This document shows, in pieces, positions 8,455 through 16,033 of a stretch of 24,680 nucleotides of DNA. The stretch's first letter is position 1. The number at the start of each line of letters is the position of its first letter. The notes beneath the pieces are model-generated. The model ran no database searches and had not been told where the DNA came from. It was given only the letters and a program-made list of their open reading frames with translations. The translations under genes and the position numbers were made by a program. Source of the DNA: Actinomycetota bacterium (lineage in GTDB: Bacteria > Actinomycetota > Actinomycetes > Streptosporangiales > Streptosporangiaceae); the NCBI GenBank assembly GCA_003168295.1, contig PMST01000676.1, positions 30,033 to 54,712 on the forward strand, read 5' to 3'.

Positions 8455-8687
8455 AAACCAAGAGTCCTAGTAAGTCCGACCGCGCGCAACCCCTATCAGC
8501 TGCTGGCAACGGATGCTTGAAGAGGCTGCGTAGCCAAATGCCGCCGAACTACCACAGTGAAGCTGAAGCACAAAAGATTATGCAAGTTAGTGAATGAAAA
8601 TACACGTGGACGACTCGCTCTTTCGGCATGAGCGCGCGCGTCGTGGTGCACCCAATACCCCGATCTGTGCTGGGAGAAGCCACCTCG
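8455..8687. other. Spacer upstream of the TIR-STAND gene with an AT-richer patch
   Basis: This 233-bp gap lies between the propeller gene (which ends at 8688) and the TIR-STAND start on the same strand. A patch at about 8555-8605 is clearly richer in A/T than its surroundings and contains GCATAAT on the minus strand, a plausible -10 without a good -35. This suggests the TIR-STAND gene has its own promoter rather than relying on read-through. Confidence 0.35.
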
Positions 8688-9893
8688 TCAGTCGTCAGGA
8701 TCGACGCCATAACGGCGGTTACAGCGCGCGTTTTGTAAGGTGTGCTGAGCCGCAGCGGGAGTTTTGACCTGGAGCATGATGAGGGTGGGACCGGTGTCGG
8801 CCCAGATGGCCGGGCCGTCCGCCGCCGCGCTGATCAAGCCCGGTGTGTGCGCAACCGGATATGCGGTCAGGGTGCCTGGGACCACGACGGTCAGCAGGGA
8901 GCCGGTGATCCACAGGCGCCCGGCCGAGTCCATGATGAGGGCCGGGGCTGACATGGCGCTGGGGACGTAGCTGACGTGGATGATGGCGGTGATCCTGGCG
9001 GTGGCCGGATCTGCCTGTGCCAGCCCGGACGGGGTGAGCACCCACACGGCGTTGCGGCCGGGGACGATCTGCGGGGTGTATCCGCCGCTGCGGACTCGCA
9101 GGCTCTGTACCGGCTTGAGCGAGCGCTGGTTGATCAAGGTGATGCGGTCGACGGCGGCGCAGGCGATCCAGATGCCTCGCGGCCCGGGGGACGCGGCGCA
9201 TGCCGTTCCCGCGCCGGGGATCGGGGCCGCCTTCACGATCACGTCGCGGGACGGGTCGATCTTGTCCAGGTACTCCTGGTCGCCGTCTGCGGCGGGCTCG
9301 TCGGTAATCATCCAGATGAAGCCGTTACCGTAGGCGACATCAGCGCCCAGCCCGCGGACCGGGAAACGCCCGGTGATGGCGCCGCTGGCCGGGTCGATGC
9401 GCAGCAGCGGGCCGGAGAAGTCCAGGACCCAGAGCGACCCGGCGCCCGATGTCATGCTGATCGGTTCATCCTGCCAGTCGCCGACCCGCACCGTCCTGGT
9501 GACCTGCCCGGCGGCCAGGTCGACGCCGGCGATCTGGCTGGCGGACCAGTCCGAGATCCAGGCCGTGGAGCCGAGCATGGTCACATCGCCGGGCTGGCCG
9601 AACGGCAGCGGGATCCGTGCCCGCACAGATGATGGCAGCAGCGCCGGGGCCGCCGCCGTGCCGGGCCTGCCCGCGGGAGAGGCGGCAGGCCGGCTGCCCC
9701 GGCCGGTCATCACCGCGATGACAGCCGCGGCGATCAGGGCCACCGCCACCGCGACGTCGAGCCAGCGCCCGCGGGGACAGCGGACGACCAGCTTCGGGTC
9801 CTGGCTGATCTCGTCCATATCCCCCGCCTGCTCCGGCCGCGGTCGCGGGCCGCTCACCAGCCAGGGTGTCCAGATCCCGTCCGTGTCCGCCAT
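8688..9893 (-). CDS. Membrane-anchored beta-propeller (YVTN/virginiamycin B lyase-like) protein
   Basis: About 401 aa. A short basic cytosolic stretch (VVRCPRGRW) precedes one hydrophobic helix (LDVAVAVALIAAAVIAVM, about 45-62), then a Pro/Ala linker and propeller repeats. The blades carry paired motifs such as GSTAWISDW, GSLWVLDF, NGFIWMI, RGIWIAC, NAVWVLTP, GRLWITG and PAIWADT with intervening AG-x-V/ID-P-ASG turns, a streptogramin-lyase/NHL-like pattern. Topology is predicted N-in, so the propeller faces outside. No catalytic set is recognised; a sensing or binding role is inferred. The ATG at 9893 is chosen because codons from there keep strong GC3; an ATG at 9818 preceded by GCGGGGGAT is the alternative. 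It is divergent from a LuxR-type gene that may control it. Confidence 0.75.
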   Translation of the reverse strand: MADTDGIWTPWLVSGPRPRPEQAGDMDEISQDPKLVVRCPRGRWLDVAVAVALIAAAVIAVMTGRGSRPAASPAGRPGTAAAPALLPSSVRARIPLPFGQPGDVTMLGSTAWISDWSASQIAGVDLAAGQVTRTVRVGDWQDEPISMTSGAGSLWVLDFSGPLLRIDPASGAITGRFPVRGLGADVAYGNGFIWMITDEPAADGDQEYLDKIDPSRDVIVKAAPIPGAGTACAASPGPRGIWIACAAVDRITLINQRSLKPVQSLRVRSGGYTPQIVPGRNAVWVLTPSGLAQADPATARITAIIHVSYVPSAMSAPALIMDSAGRLWITGSLLTVVVPGTLTAYPVAHTPGLISAAADGPAIWADTGPTLIMLQVKTPAAAQHTLQNARCNRRYGVDPDD

Positions 9894-9959
9894 CCGACGT
9901 TCTGCGGATGTCCTGGCGGCCGCAACCGGAGTAACCTGGTCCGGGGAGGAGACGGCGCG
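9894..9959. promoter_or_regulatory. Short divergent promoter region
   Basis: Only 66 bp separate the propeller and LuxR-type starts, so the two promoters must overlap or lie partly inside a coding sequence, the usual layout for a regulator controlling its neighbour. TAACCT at 9932-9937 could be the rightward -10; no -35 is convincing. No obvious dyad was found. Confidence 0.35.
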
Positions 9960-10724
9960 ATGAAAGGCCCGGTAACAGCCAGCGGACGGGACCTGCGCAC
10001 CCTGGCCGGGATCGTCAGCGATGACCGCGGCGAGCCCCCGGCCGAAGGGGTGATGCCGTCCTTGCTCGGTGACCTGCTGGGACTGGTAGGCGGCGATCTC
10101 GTGGTCTTCTCGGGCACCGACAGCAGCCGGCAGGCGGACTGGTTCGGGCAGACAGTGCCGGCCGAAGCCCACGACCCCGGGTTCGACGAGGCGTCGTTCT
10201 GGTCCCACTACTGGAACAGCCCCTGCAGCTACCCTGAGCACACCGGCGACCTGCGCCGCCACGTGCTGATCTCGGATTTCTACTCGGCCAGGCAATGGCA
10301 CAACACCGGCATGTACCAGGACTGCTGCAAACCCTACGGGAACGAGCATGAGCTGATGCTGTGCCTGCCCGCTGGACCCGGGTGGACCGCCGGGCCCGGG
10401 CGGACGCTGCGGCTGGTCTTCATCCGCGGACCCGGCCCGGATTTCTCCGACCGCGAACGTGACCTGCTCACCGTGCTGCGCCCGCACCTGCACCAGGCTT
10501 ACCTCGACGCCGAGCGCCGCCGCCACCCAGCCCCCCAGCTCACCGCCCGGCAGCGGGAACTGCTGCACCTGGTCGCCGCCGGGCACACCAACGCCCAGAT
10601 CGCCCGCCGCCTGGGCATATCCGAGGGAACCGTGCGCACCCACCTGGAAAACATCTACCGCCTGCTGCAGGTCTCCAGCCGGACCGCCGCCGTCACCCGC
10701 GCCTTCGCCGACCCGATGGCCTGA
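9960..10724 (+). CDS. LuxR-type response regulator without receiver domain
   Basis: A 254-aa protein. Residues about 193-245 are a LuxR/GerE helix-turn-helix: LTARQRELLHLVAAGHTNAQ, IARRLGISEGTVRTHLENIY and the RTAAVTRAF helix. The N-terminal 190 residues resemble the GAF-like sensor part of an actinobacterial regulator family, with FWSHYWNSPCSYPEHTGDL and ISDFYSARQWHNTGMYQD; there is no phosphoacceptor domain, so it probably responds to a bound ligand or protein. GGGGAGGAG 8-9 nt before the ATG gives a firm start. It is divergent from the membrane propeller gene across 66 bp, which suggests it controls that gene. The target is inferred. Confidence 0.9.
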   Translation: MKGPVTASGRDLRTLAGIVSDDRGEPPAEGVMPSLLGDLLGLVGGDLVVFSGTDSSRQADWFGQTVPAEAHDPGFDEASFWSHYWNSPCSYPEHTGDLRRHVLISDFYSARQWHNTGMYQDCCKPYGNEHELMLCLPAGPGWTAGPGRTLRLVFIRGPGPDFSDRERDLLTVLRPHLHQAYLDAERRRHPAPQLTARQRELLHLVAAGHTNAQIARRLGISEGTVRTHLENIYRLLQVSSRTAAVTRAFADPMA

Positions 10725-11266
10725 CACCACCAGATCCCAGGCCCGGACCGCCGCGCCCGGCTGCGCACTCCTCTATTGCGGCTGTCCCGGCAGCCCATGC
10801 CCGGCCAGAGGATGCGGCCGGAGTCGCCTTTGACCACTTTCCTTTCGCCACTGAACGAAATCGGCGTGATCCCGCCGATTACAGCGTGCCGGGCCCCAGC
10901 CCCGCGGCCTGACCGTCAAGGCCAGGAATTGCAGCGCCGTCTTCCGCGCGGCTCCCCGGCCAGGCCGGCAGGAACCTGGACAGAGCTGACGACCGAAGAT
11001 GCGCTGCACAGCGCCGATTCGGCATAGCTGACGGCCGTATCTGCGATGGGATCCGCTTCGCGCAGATCAAACCCGATCTGCGCTGCGCCAGCATGCCGGA
11101 CCCAAGGGACCATTCCAGTACCGAACGGCGGTTCTAGCGTCAGGCCCTGCGAAGGGTGGCCACACTCCGTGACCGATGGCGCTCTCCCGCCCCACTCGCG
11201 CAAGTCGTCCGGGGGCAATCGGCGCCGTGACAGTACCTGCGGGGTAATGCGGGCAACCTGCGGAGG
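10725..11266. other. Convergent intergenic region, no gene recognised
   Basis: This 542-bp gap lies between the rightward LuxR gene and the leftward mini-protein gene. One reverse frame (about 10916-11218) is open but has mixed third positions and no recognisable domain. I see no strong terminator hairpin. Confidence 0.45.
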
Positions 11267-11407
11267 CTACTGGGAAGGGAGGCCGAGCGCTTCAGGATGG
11301 GCCCGGCGGTAGTGCCCGGTCAGGACCTCACTCAGGCTGCCGGGCCGGTACGCGACGGTGCCATGGCAGATCTGGCAACGGGTAACCGGCAGCTGGGTAA
11401 CCGTCAC
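11267..11407 (-). CDS. Mini-protein with C2H2-like zinc-finger spacing
   Basis: A 46-aa product from a GTG at 11407: MTVTQLPVTRCQICHGTVAY, then RPGSLSEVLTGHYRRAHPEA, LGLPSQ. Cys11-x2-Cys14 and His32-x4-His37 have zinc-finger spacing. The CQICH...HYRRAHPEAL signature resembles a small conserved protein that I associate with actinobacteria, where it is usually unannotated. Role unknown; zinc binding is inferred from spacing. There is no convincing ribosome site before the GTG, and an AGAGG-preceded ATG about 30 nt upstream lies in another frame (MSKSPSPPLP), so a start-region frameshift or leader is possible. Confidence 0.7.
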   Translation of the reverse strand: MTVTQLPVTRCQICHGTVAYRPGSLSEVLTGHYRRAHPEALGLPSQ

Positions 11408-11545
11408 AGGGAAGCGGCGGGGAAGGCGACTTGCTCATTTGCCTCTATGATGCCAACCCAGCCGGAGTGATCATGCCCAGAGCTTCAGGAGATGGCCCGC
11501 TCGATGCGGCAGAACGGCACGCGTAGCCGTCGGGCTCGTGCAGCC

Positions 11546-12283
11546 TCACAGCCGGGATCTCAGCACGGCGACCTCGGGGAACTCGTCCGGCGAGCCGTAG
11601 CCGTGCTCGGCCAGCCAGCGGACGTTAGTCAAGCATCGCAACGACCGCCATGCGTGGATGAGGTCGCGGTCGACGTCGGTGCCGTAGCCGGCCACAACGT
11701 CGCCAAGGTGCTCCTGGTGTCCGAGCGTGAGGATGGCGAGGTCAAAGAGCGCGTCGCCCTGGGACGCCTCGGACCAGTCGATCACGCCGGTGATCTCGTC
11801 ACCGGCGACGAAGACGTGGTCGACCTGCAGGTCGCCGTGCGTGAAGACCGGTGTCCACGGCCGGAGCGCGGTCTCGGCGAGCCGGCGGTTGCGCGTGACC
11901 AGGCCGGCGGGAAGGACGTCGTTGGCGACGAGCCACTCGCACTCGCCGGCGAGGCGCGATGCGAGCTCGTCCAGGCTCTGACCGGGCCATGGCGGCAGCG
12001 GCGCGTCGTGCAGCATCCGCACTGCGGCACCGGCCGCGGCCCACGCCGCCGGCGACGCCTTCGACGGCTCGCCGAGGCGGCCGAGTGCCGTCCCGGGGAG
12101 GGCGGCGATCGCGAGCACGGGCGGCTTGCGCCACAGGATCTCCGGCGTCGGGATCGGCGCCAGGGCCATCGCCTCGACCTCGACGTCGGCCCGCGCCTGA
12201 TCAGCGTCGATCTTCAGGAACACGTCACCGACCCGCAGGGTCGCGCGCTCGGAATGGGCAACGACGACCTCGACCTCTTCCAT
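11546..12283 (-). CDS. Aminoglycoside phosphotransferase (APH) family kinase
   Basis: A 245-aa protein-kinase-like small-molecule phosphotransferase. It has a beta-hairpin start (MEEVEVVVAHSERATLRVGD) with the FLKIDA lysine near K24, the hinge LPGTALGRL, the catalytic FTHGDLQVDHVF segment (HGD at about 149-151) and the metal-binding VIDWSEASQGDALFDLA (IDW at about 168-170). All residues needed for phosphotransfer appear present, although the usual Asn after HGD is replaced by His in DHVF. The substrate cannot be inferred; many such genes are not resistance determinants. Start: ATG at 12283 or, three codons earlier, 12292; neither has a clear ribosome site, and the frame is open far upstream without homology. 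Confidence 0.87.
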   Translation of the reverse strand: MEEVEVVVAHSERATLRVGDVFLKIDADQARADVEVEAMALAPIPTPEILWRKPPVLAIAALPGTALGRLGEPSKASPAAWAAAGAAVRMLHDAPLPPWPGQSLDELASRLAGECEWLVANDVLPAGLVTRNRRLAETALRPWTPVFTHGDLQVDHVFVAGDEITGVIDWSEASQGDALFDLAILTLGHQEHLGDVVAGYGTDVDRDLIHAWRSLRCLTNVRWLAEHGYGSPDEFPEVAVLRSRL

Positions 12284-12292
12284 GCCGGCCAT

Positions 12293-12633
12293 TGTCACGG
12301 GGATGATCACCGACGTCACCTGGTTTATCGCGTGCGACTGCGCGGTTGACGGCGTCCCGCTGCCCGGCGGCCTCGTGCCCGCCACCGGCCGCTGACGGGC
12401 TGAGCAGTGCCTCGGTCCGCCGGGCCTCGGCACGTGGATCGTGAAGTCCAAGCGGCATGCCGTCGCGGTCGGTGCCCCGACGCGACCGAGACTGCCGGTC
12501 CGATGACGTCGAGCGAGCGCTGTCGCGCATGACCCCGCTCTGCAACCAGGTCCACCAACAGCGACAGCCGGCGCCGCCTGAGTTCGAGTTTGAGCCGGCG
12601 AATGGCCTGCCTGTGAGCGCCGGGCGAGCCGAG
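12293..12633. other. Intergenic gap with a possible coding relic
   Basis: This 341-bp gap lies between the APH and reductase genes. On the minus strand around 12490-12620 one frame reads AHRQAIRRLKLELRRRRLSL followed by LVDLVAERGHARQ, which looks protein-like but soon runs into low-complexity translation. I cannot name a family or find a start, so it is noted only as a possible fragment. Confidence 0.25.
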
Positions 12634-13170
12634 TCACCGCGAGATGCGATAGTCGGCCAGCAGGTAACCCCTGGGCGACGTCGCACTACGGAGCGATTCG
12701 AGGCGAATCGGCGGCAGCCCGTCCAAGAGTCGTCGCCCACGGCCAGCGATCGCCGGTGCGACGACGAGCCGTACTTCGTCGATGGCGTCCGCTGCGAGCA
12801 GCGCCTGGGCGACCGAGATGCTGGCGTGGACGCCGATGTCACCGCCGGACGAACTCTTGAGGTTCTGCACGAACTGGACCAGCCCGCCTTCGATCGCTGT
12901 CGCATTGCGCCACTGCCGCCCCAGCGATGTGGAAGATGCGACGTACTTTGCGACGCCGTTGATGAACGTGGCGAACGGCTGGATCTCGCTGCCTGGCCAG
13001 AACTCAGACCACTCGTCATAGCTGCGACGGCCGAGAATGACCGCGTCCTGGGTGGCGATGACAGCGGCGAGGTTGGCATCCATCGCCTTATCCCAGTCGA
13101 TGACGAACTTGTCCGGGTCCTCGGCTACGCCATCGAGGGACAACAGCTCGTACAACACCACCTTGCGCAT
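12634..13170 (-). CDS. Dihydrofolate reductase/RibD C-terminal family protein
   Basis: A 178-aa protein of the RibD_C/DHFR-like fold, a stand-alone NADPH-type reductase group common in actinobacteria. Landmarks are the first strand MRKVVLYELLSLDGV, the DAVILGRRSYDEWSEFW motif, the GDIGVHASISVAQALL dinucleotide-binding turn, and EVRLVVAPAIAGRGRRLLD. The family name reflects fold; true folate or riboflavin activity is not implied. Start: AGGAGC spaced 4 nt before the ATG at 13170, which makes the call firm. A 26-bp dyad 51-76 bp upstream suggests control by a dimeric repressor. A second family member (17916-18560) is on the same strand. Confidence 0.9.
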   Translation of the reverse strand: MRKVVLYELLSLDGVAEDPDKFVIDWDKAMDANLAAVIATQDAVILGRRSYDEWSEFWPGSEIQPFATFINGVAKYVASSTSLGRQWRNATAIEGGLVQFVQNLKSSSGGDIGVHASISVAQALLAADAIDEVRLVVAPAIAGRGRRLLDGLPPIRLESLRSATSPRGYLLADYRISR

Positions 13171-13220
13171 GCATGCTCCTCCGGTTGAGCGGGACGCTAC
13201 CTACTCAGACGGCCCGATCC

Positions 13221-13246
13221 GCCGAAACTCACCGGTACGTTTCGGC
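13221..13246. promoter_or_regulatory. 26-bp dyad, candidate operator
   Basis: GCCGAAAC (13221-13228) and GTTTCGGC (13239-13246) are perfect inverted arms around a central ACCGGT that is itself palindromic about the same centre; 22 of 26 positions are symmetric. It lies 51-76 bp before the reductase start at 13170, in promoter position. The lack of a T-tract argues against a terminator. A dimeric TetR/MarR-type protein would suit, but no such gene is in the window. Confidence 0.5.
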
Positions 13247-13377
13247 CGGGATCCGGTGGCAGCCGGCGCCCACAGCGCAGCGGTAAGCTGTGAATTTGCC
13301 GTCCATCGGACAGGGCTCATAGCAGAGGTTCGGCGTGCACTGGTTCGACCCACGGCGTCTGTGGCGCTCTGGCAACG

Positions 13378-13536
13378 CTAGACCGCACGCTGCCGCAGAG
13401 CAGGGGCCGGACAATGCCCCTTCCAGCGTGTCGGCGGCGCTTGAATTGCAGTCGCCGTTGACACCAGTGGAGGGCCGCAGTGGTCCCGCAGCACCGCTTC
13501 CTGCGCGGGGGTAGGGTTGAGCCGGTACCGGGACAT
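13378..13536 (-). pseudogene. IS200/IS605-type tnpB (OrfB) 5' relic
   Basis: Reverse-strand ATG at 13536 begins MSRYRLNPTPAQEAVLRDHC, the characteristic opening of actinobacterial TnpB/OrfB (RuvC-like RNA-guided nucleases of IS200/IS605-type elements). Similarity stops after about 20 residues and the frame then runs through unrelated sequence to a stop at 13378. A complete TnpB is roughly 350-450 aa, so nearly all of it, including the catalytic DED residues and zinc ribbon, has been lost. No tnpA is present. The fragment is non-functional. Confidence 0.7.
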
Positions 13537-13572
13537 GCGAACACACTATCGGATACTGCTGACGTTTACGGG

Positions 13573-13620
13573 GAGGTGAAGCGGCGTTTCCTCCCCGGCC
13601 TGAAGGCCGGGGTCTCCACG
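13573..13620 (-). mobile_element. IS200/IS605-like end with subterminal hairpin
   Basis: CCCCGGCC (13593-13600), loop TGAA, GGCCGGGG (13605-13612) form a perfect 8-bp hairpin. On the minus strand it is flanked by GGAGA and GAGGAAACG, resembling the subterminal structure at ends of actinobacterial IS605-type elements, where the right end also encodes the 3' part of the guide RNA. It lies just upstream of the tnpB relic on the same strand. Whether it is that element's left end or a neighbour's right end cannot be told. Confidence 0.55.
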
Positions 13621-13631
13621 CCGCGATTCTG

Positions 13632-14228
13632 ATGAGCCATCAATTCGCGCCGCCGGAAGCCGTCTACATCATCCGCCACGGCGAGAAGCCCCAGGACCTC
13701 GCGCCCGGGCATTCCGCCGCGCACTCCGGCGTAGATTACCGGGGCAGTCAGAACGAGCACTCGCTACTGCCGCGCGGCTGGCAGCGATCCAGCGTCCTGG
13801 CGGGACTCTTCGATCCCGCGCACGGGCCGCTCAGAGCAGGACTCCAGGTTCCTCGGATGCTGATCTCGCCTTCGTACGGACACCCGGGCAAGACCGCTGA
13901 CCACCGGACCTATCAGACGATCCGTGAGATGTCTGACCGGCTCGGCGTCGAGATAACGACCGACTTCGCCAAGGGACAGGAGCCACAGCTCACCACCGCC
14001 GTGCTGAACCGCGGCCCCGGCGCCGTGCTGATCTGCTGGGAGCACAGCCACATCCCGGCGCTCGCGTCCGCGCTGCCGCTGGTCAGCGGCACCATCATCC
14101 CGAAGTCCTGGCCAGATGACCGCTACGACGTGATCTGGACGTTCACGCTAACCGCCGATGCCACGTACGCCTTCGGCCAGGTCCCGCAACTACTGCTATC
14201 TGGTGACGCCGGCACCGTCATCGCGTAA
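13632..14228 (+). CDS. Histidine phosphatase-superfamily-like protein
   Basis: A 198-aa protein. Its N-terminus, EAVYIIRHGEKPQD, carries the RHG motif (R15-H16-G17) of histidine phosphatases, with H16 as the expected phosphohistidine. Later, AVLICWEHSHIPALASAL (about 131-148) supplies a second conserved His, as in branch-1/2 members. A LISPSYGHPGKTADHRTYQT segment may bind substrate. No signal peptide is visible. There is no ribosome site before the ATG: the leader is instead the IS605-like end, 12 nt away, so the native 5' region may have been replaced and expression is uncertain. A strong hairpin terminator follows the stop. Substrate unknown. Confidence 0.78.
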   Translation: MSHQFAPPEAVYIIRHGEKPQDLAPGHSAAHSGVDYRGSQNEHSLLPRGWQRSSVLAGLFDPAHGPLRAGLQVPRMLISPSYGHPGKTADHRTYQTIREMSDRLGVEITTDFAKGQEPQLTTAVLNRGPGAVLICWEHSHIPALASALPLVSGTIIPKSWPDDRYDVIWTFTLTADATYAFGQVPQLLLSGDAGTVIA

Positions 14229-14275
14229 GGCTCCGCTCCCCCGTCAAGCCTGGGTGACTGCCTGGTGGCTAGGTC

Positions 14276-14317
14276 GGCGGCATCCGGCCAGCGCCGGACG
14301 CCTGGCCGGATGCCGCC
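14276..14317. terminator. Bidirectional hairpin terminator
   Basis: GGCGGCATCCGGCCAG (14276-14291) is perfectly complementary to CTGGCCGGATGCCGCC (14302-14317) across a 10-nt loop. It sits between the ends of the convergent histidine phosphatase and hydrolase relic. No run of T follows, which is usual for actinobacterial terminators. Confidence 0.78.
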
Positions 14318-14334
14318 TGTTGGGTTGGAACGGG

Positions 14335-14642
14335 TTAGCGCGCAGCGCCTGCGGCCTGTCGAATCAGGTCGGCTACGGCCTGGGGCTGGGACAGGTAGAT
14401 GGAGTGGCTGCCCGGCGCCTCGGCGACGGTGGCGCCCGCACGCTCGGCCATGGCGCGCTGCGCCGGCGGCGGGATCATCCGGTCGTCGGTGGCGATCAGG
14501 TACCAGCTCGGCTTGCTGCGCCAGGCCGGCTCGGAGACAGCGCCGGCGAGCGCGTTGACGCCCCACGGCACCTAGGAGTCGGCCATGAACTGCGCCTCCT
14601 CGCGCGGGAGGTCGCCGGCGAAGGAGGCCCAGTTGATGACGG
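14335..14642 (-). pseudogene. Alpha/beta hydrolase C-terminal relic with in-frame stop
   Basis: The minus strand encodes the C-terminal half of an alpha/beta hydrolase: INWASFAGDLPREEAQFMAD, then a TAG, then VPWGVNALAGAV, KPSWYLIATDDRMIPP (acid residue in the DDR motif) and a terminal PGSHSIYLSQPQAVADLI with the catalytic His. The stop replaces what is probably a CAG codon. The N-terminal half, with nucleophile elbow, is absent: at about 14640 the sequence changes to an opposite-strand regulator relic. It belongs to the same broad EstC-like group as the hydrolase at 1-205. Both lesions make function unlikely. Confidence 0.78.
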
Positions 14643-15965
14643 CACTGACGCGCACCGGCCGCCCTGCGGAGGCCCTCGCGGTCTACGCGGGGATCCGGGC
14701 CGCACTCAAGGAGGAGCTCGGCAGCTCGCCGAGCGCAGCGCTGGAGGACGCGCAGGCGGACGCCTTGCGTGGTAGCGTCCAGCCGCTGCGGTCAGCGGAG
14801 GCGGCCGGCCCGGCCCGGGTGGCGACGATCCCGCCAGCACAGCTGCCGTCACCGCTCCCGGGGTTCGCCGGACGCCAGGTTCTGCTGGCGGCCTTGCACG
14901 AGGAGTCCCGAGGCCGATCCCGGTCCTTCCTCATCACCGGGATGGCCGGCGTGGGCAAGACGACCCTCGCGCTTCGCTACGCCAATGACCTGGCGCACGA
15001 GTACCCGGACGGTCAGCTATACCTGAACCTGCGCGGGTTTGACGCCACCGCACCGCCCATTAAGCGCAGCATCCTCGCCGCGAAACAGGTCCTGGTCGTT
15101 CTCGACAACGCCCACGACTACCAGCAGGTCGAACCCTTCGACGACAAGGAGGTCATCGACTTCTTCAGCCAGCGGCTGTCCGCGAGCCGGGTCGGGCACG
15201 ACCGCGAGACCATGATCCGTCTGGGGCGGGCGTGCGGCGGCCCTTCCCCTGGCCCTCGCCATCGTGGCGGCGCGAGCCTCGGCCAACCCGGCGTTCCCGC
15301 TGGTACACCCAGGAGCGACGCGTCCTCCATCAAGTCTGCCGCCTCGCCGCCAGCCTGGGCGACCACCGGTCGGCGCTCATGCTCATGCTGGCGAACGTCT
15401 ACCGGGGCATGGCCCTGACCCTCGTGATGGACCCCGCCGACCGGATCGAGCTCTTCGGCCGGTCGGTTGCCATCGCCCGCCAGCTGGGCGACCAGCCGAT
15501 CCTGGCCACTTCCCTGCACGCGCTCGGCCTGGGGTTGCAGCTGGGCGGCAGGTTCGACGACGCCCTGGCTGCGTTCGCCGAGTGTGCCGCTATCACCGCT
15601 GCCGTTCCGGGCCTCGTCTATCTTGAGCCGCAGGTGCTGGCCGCCCGGTCGATGGCCCTCGCCGGTGCCGATCGGCTGGAGGAATCGGCCGACGAAGCAG
15701 CGAGGGCCCTCGTGCTCCTCAGACGAAAAGGGGAGACCCGCGTCGAGCTCCAGCTGCTCCTCTCCCACGGCGACGTGCTGACCGCACTCGGCCGTCCGCA
15801 TGAGGCAGCGGAGGCCTGGCGCCGGTTCCTGACTCTGGCGACTAGTCCCGAGCGCGTCCAGAACGCGAACGACTCGACGACACTGACGGCTCGGTGATCA
15901 TCGACCGAGTCAAGGCCAAACTCGCCGAACTGACCACCGCTGGTGACCCACGCGAACGCCCCTAG
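14642..15965 (+). pseudogene. AfsR/SARP-type regulator (BTAD-NB-ARC-TPR), decayed
   Basis: Remains of a large activator. First comes the end of a BTAD domain (RPAEALAVYAGIRAALKEEL), then an NB-ARC with P-loop GMAGVGKTTLALRYA and Walker B QVLVVLDNA, then TPR helices (LGDQPILATSLHALGLGL, GRFDDALAAFAECAAIT). Lesions: the N-terminal DNA-binding and most BTAD sequence is absent; segments between GFDATAPP and the Walker B and between QQVEPF and DDKEVIDF are missing in frame; one extra C near 15241-15243 shifts the frame inside CGGLPLALAIVAARASANP; a further change of frame at about 15300 joins to the TPR part; another near 15894 leads into VIIDRVKAKLAEL before the stop at 15965. Intact relatives exceed 900 aa. 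Non-functional. Confidence 0.82.
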
Positions 15966-16033
15966 CCCCCGTGGGTAAACTGTCCGCCGCACTGGTGACG
16001 GCCAGGCGATGTCGCACATGCGGGAGGATCACG

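Noticed and set aside
9894..10730. Upstream extension of the propeller frame to 680 codons
   Set aside because: The extra N-terminal part is antisense to the well-supported LuxR-type gene and reads as low-complexity Gly/Val/Ala/Gln sequence.
10916..11218. 100-codon minus-strand frame in the LuxR/mini-protein gap
   Set aside because: Mixed third-position usage, no ribosome site and no recognised family.
12225..13079. 284-codon minus-strand frame overlapping the reductase
   Set aside because: Ser/Arg-rich translation in another frame of the reductase gene; the reductase has a strong ribosome site and motifs.
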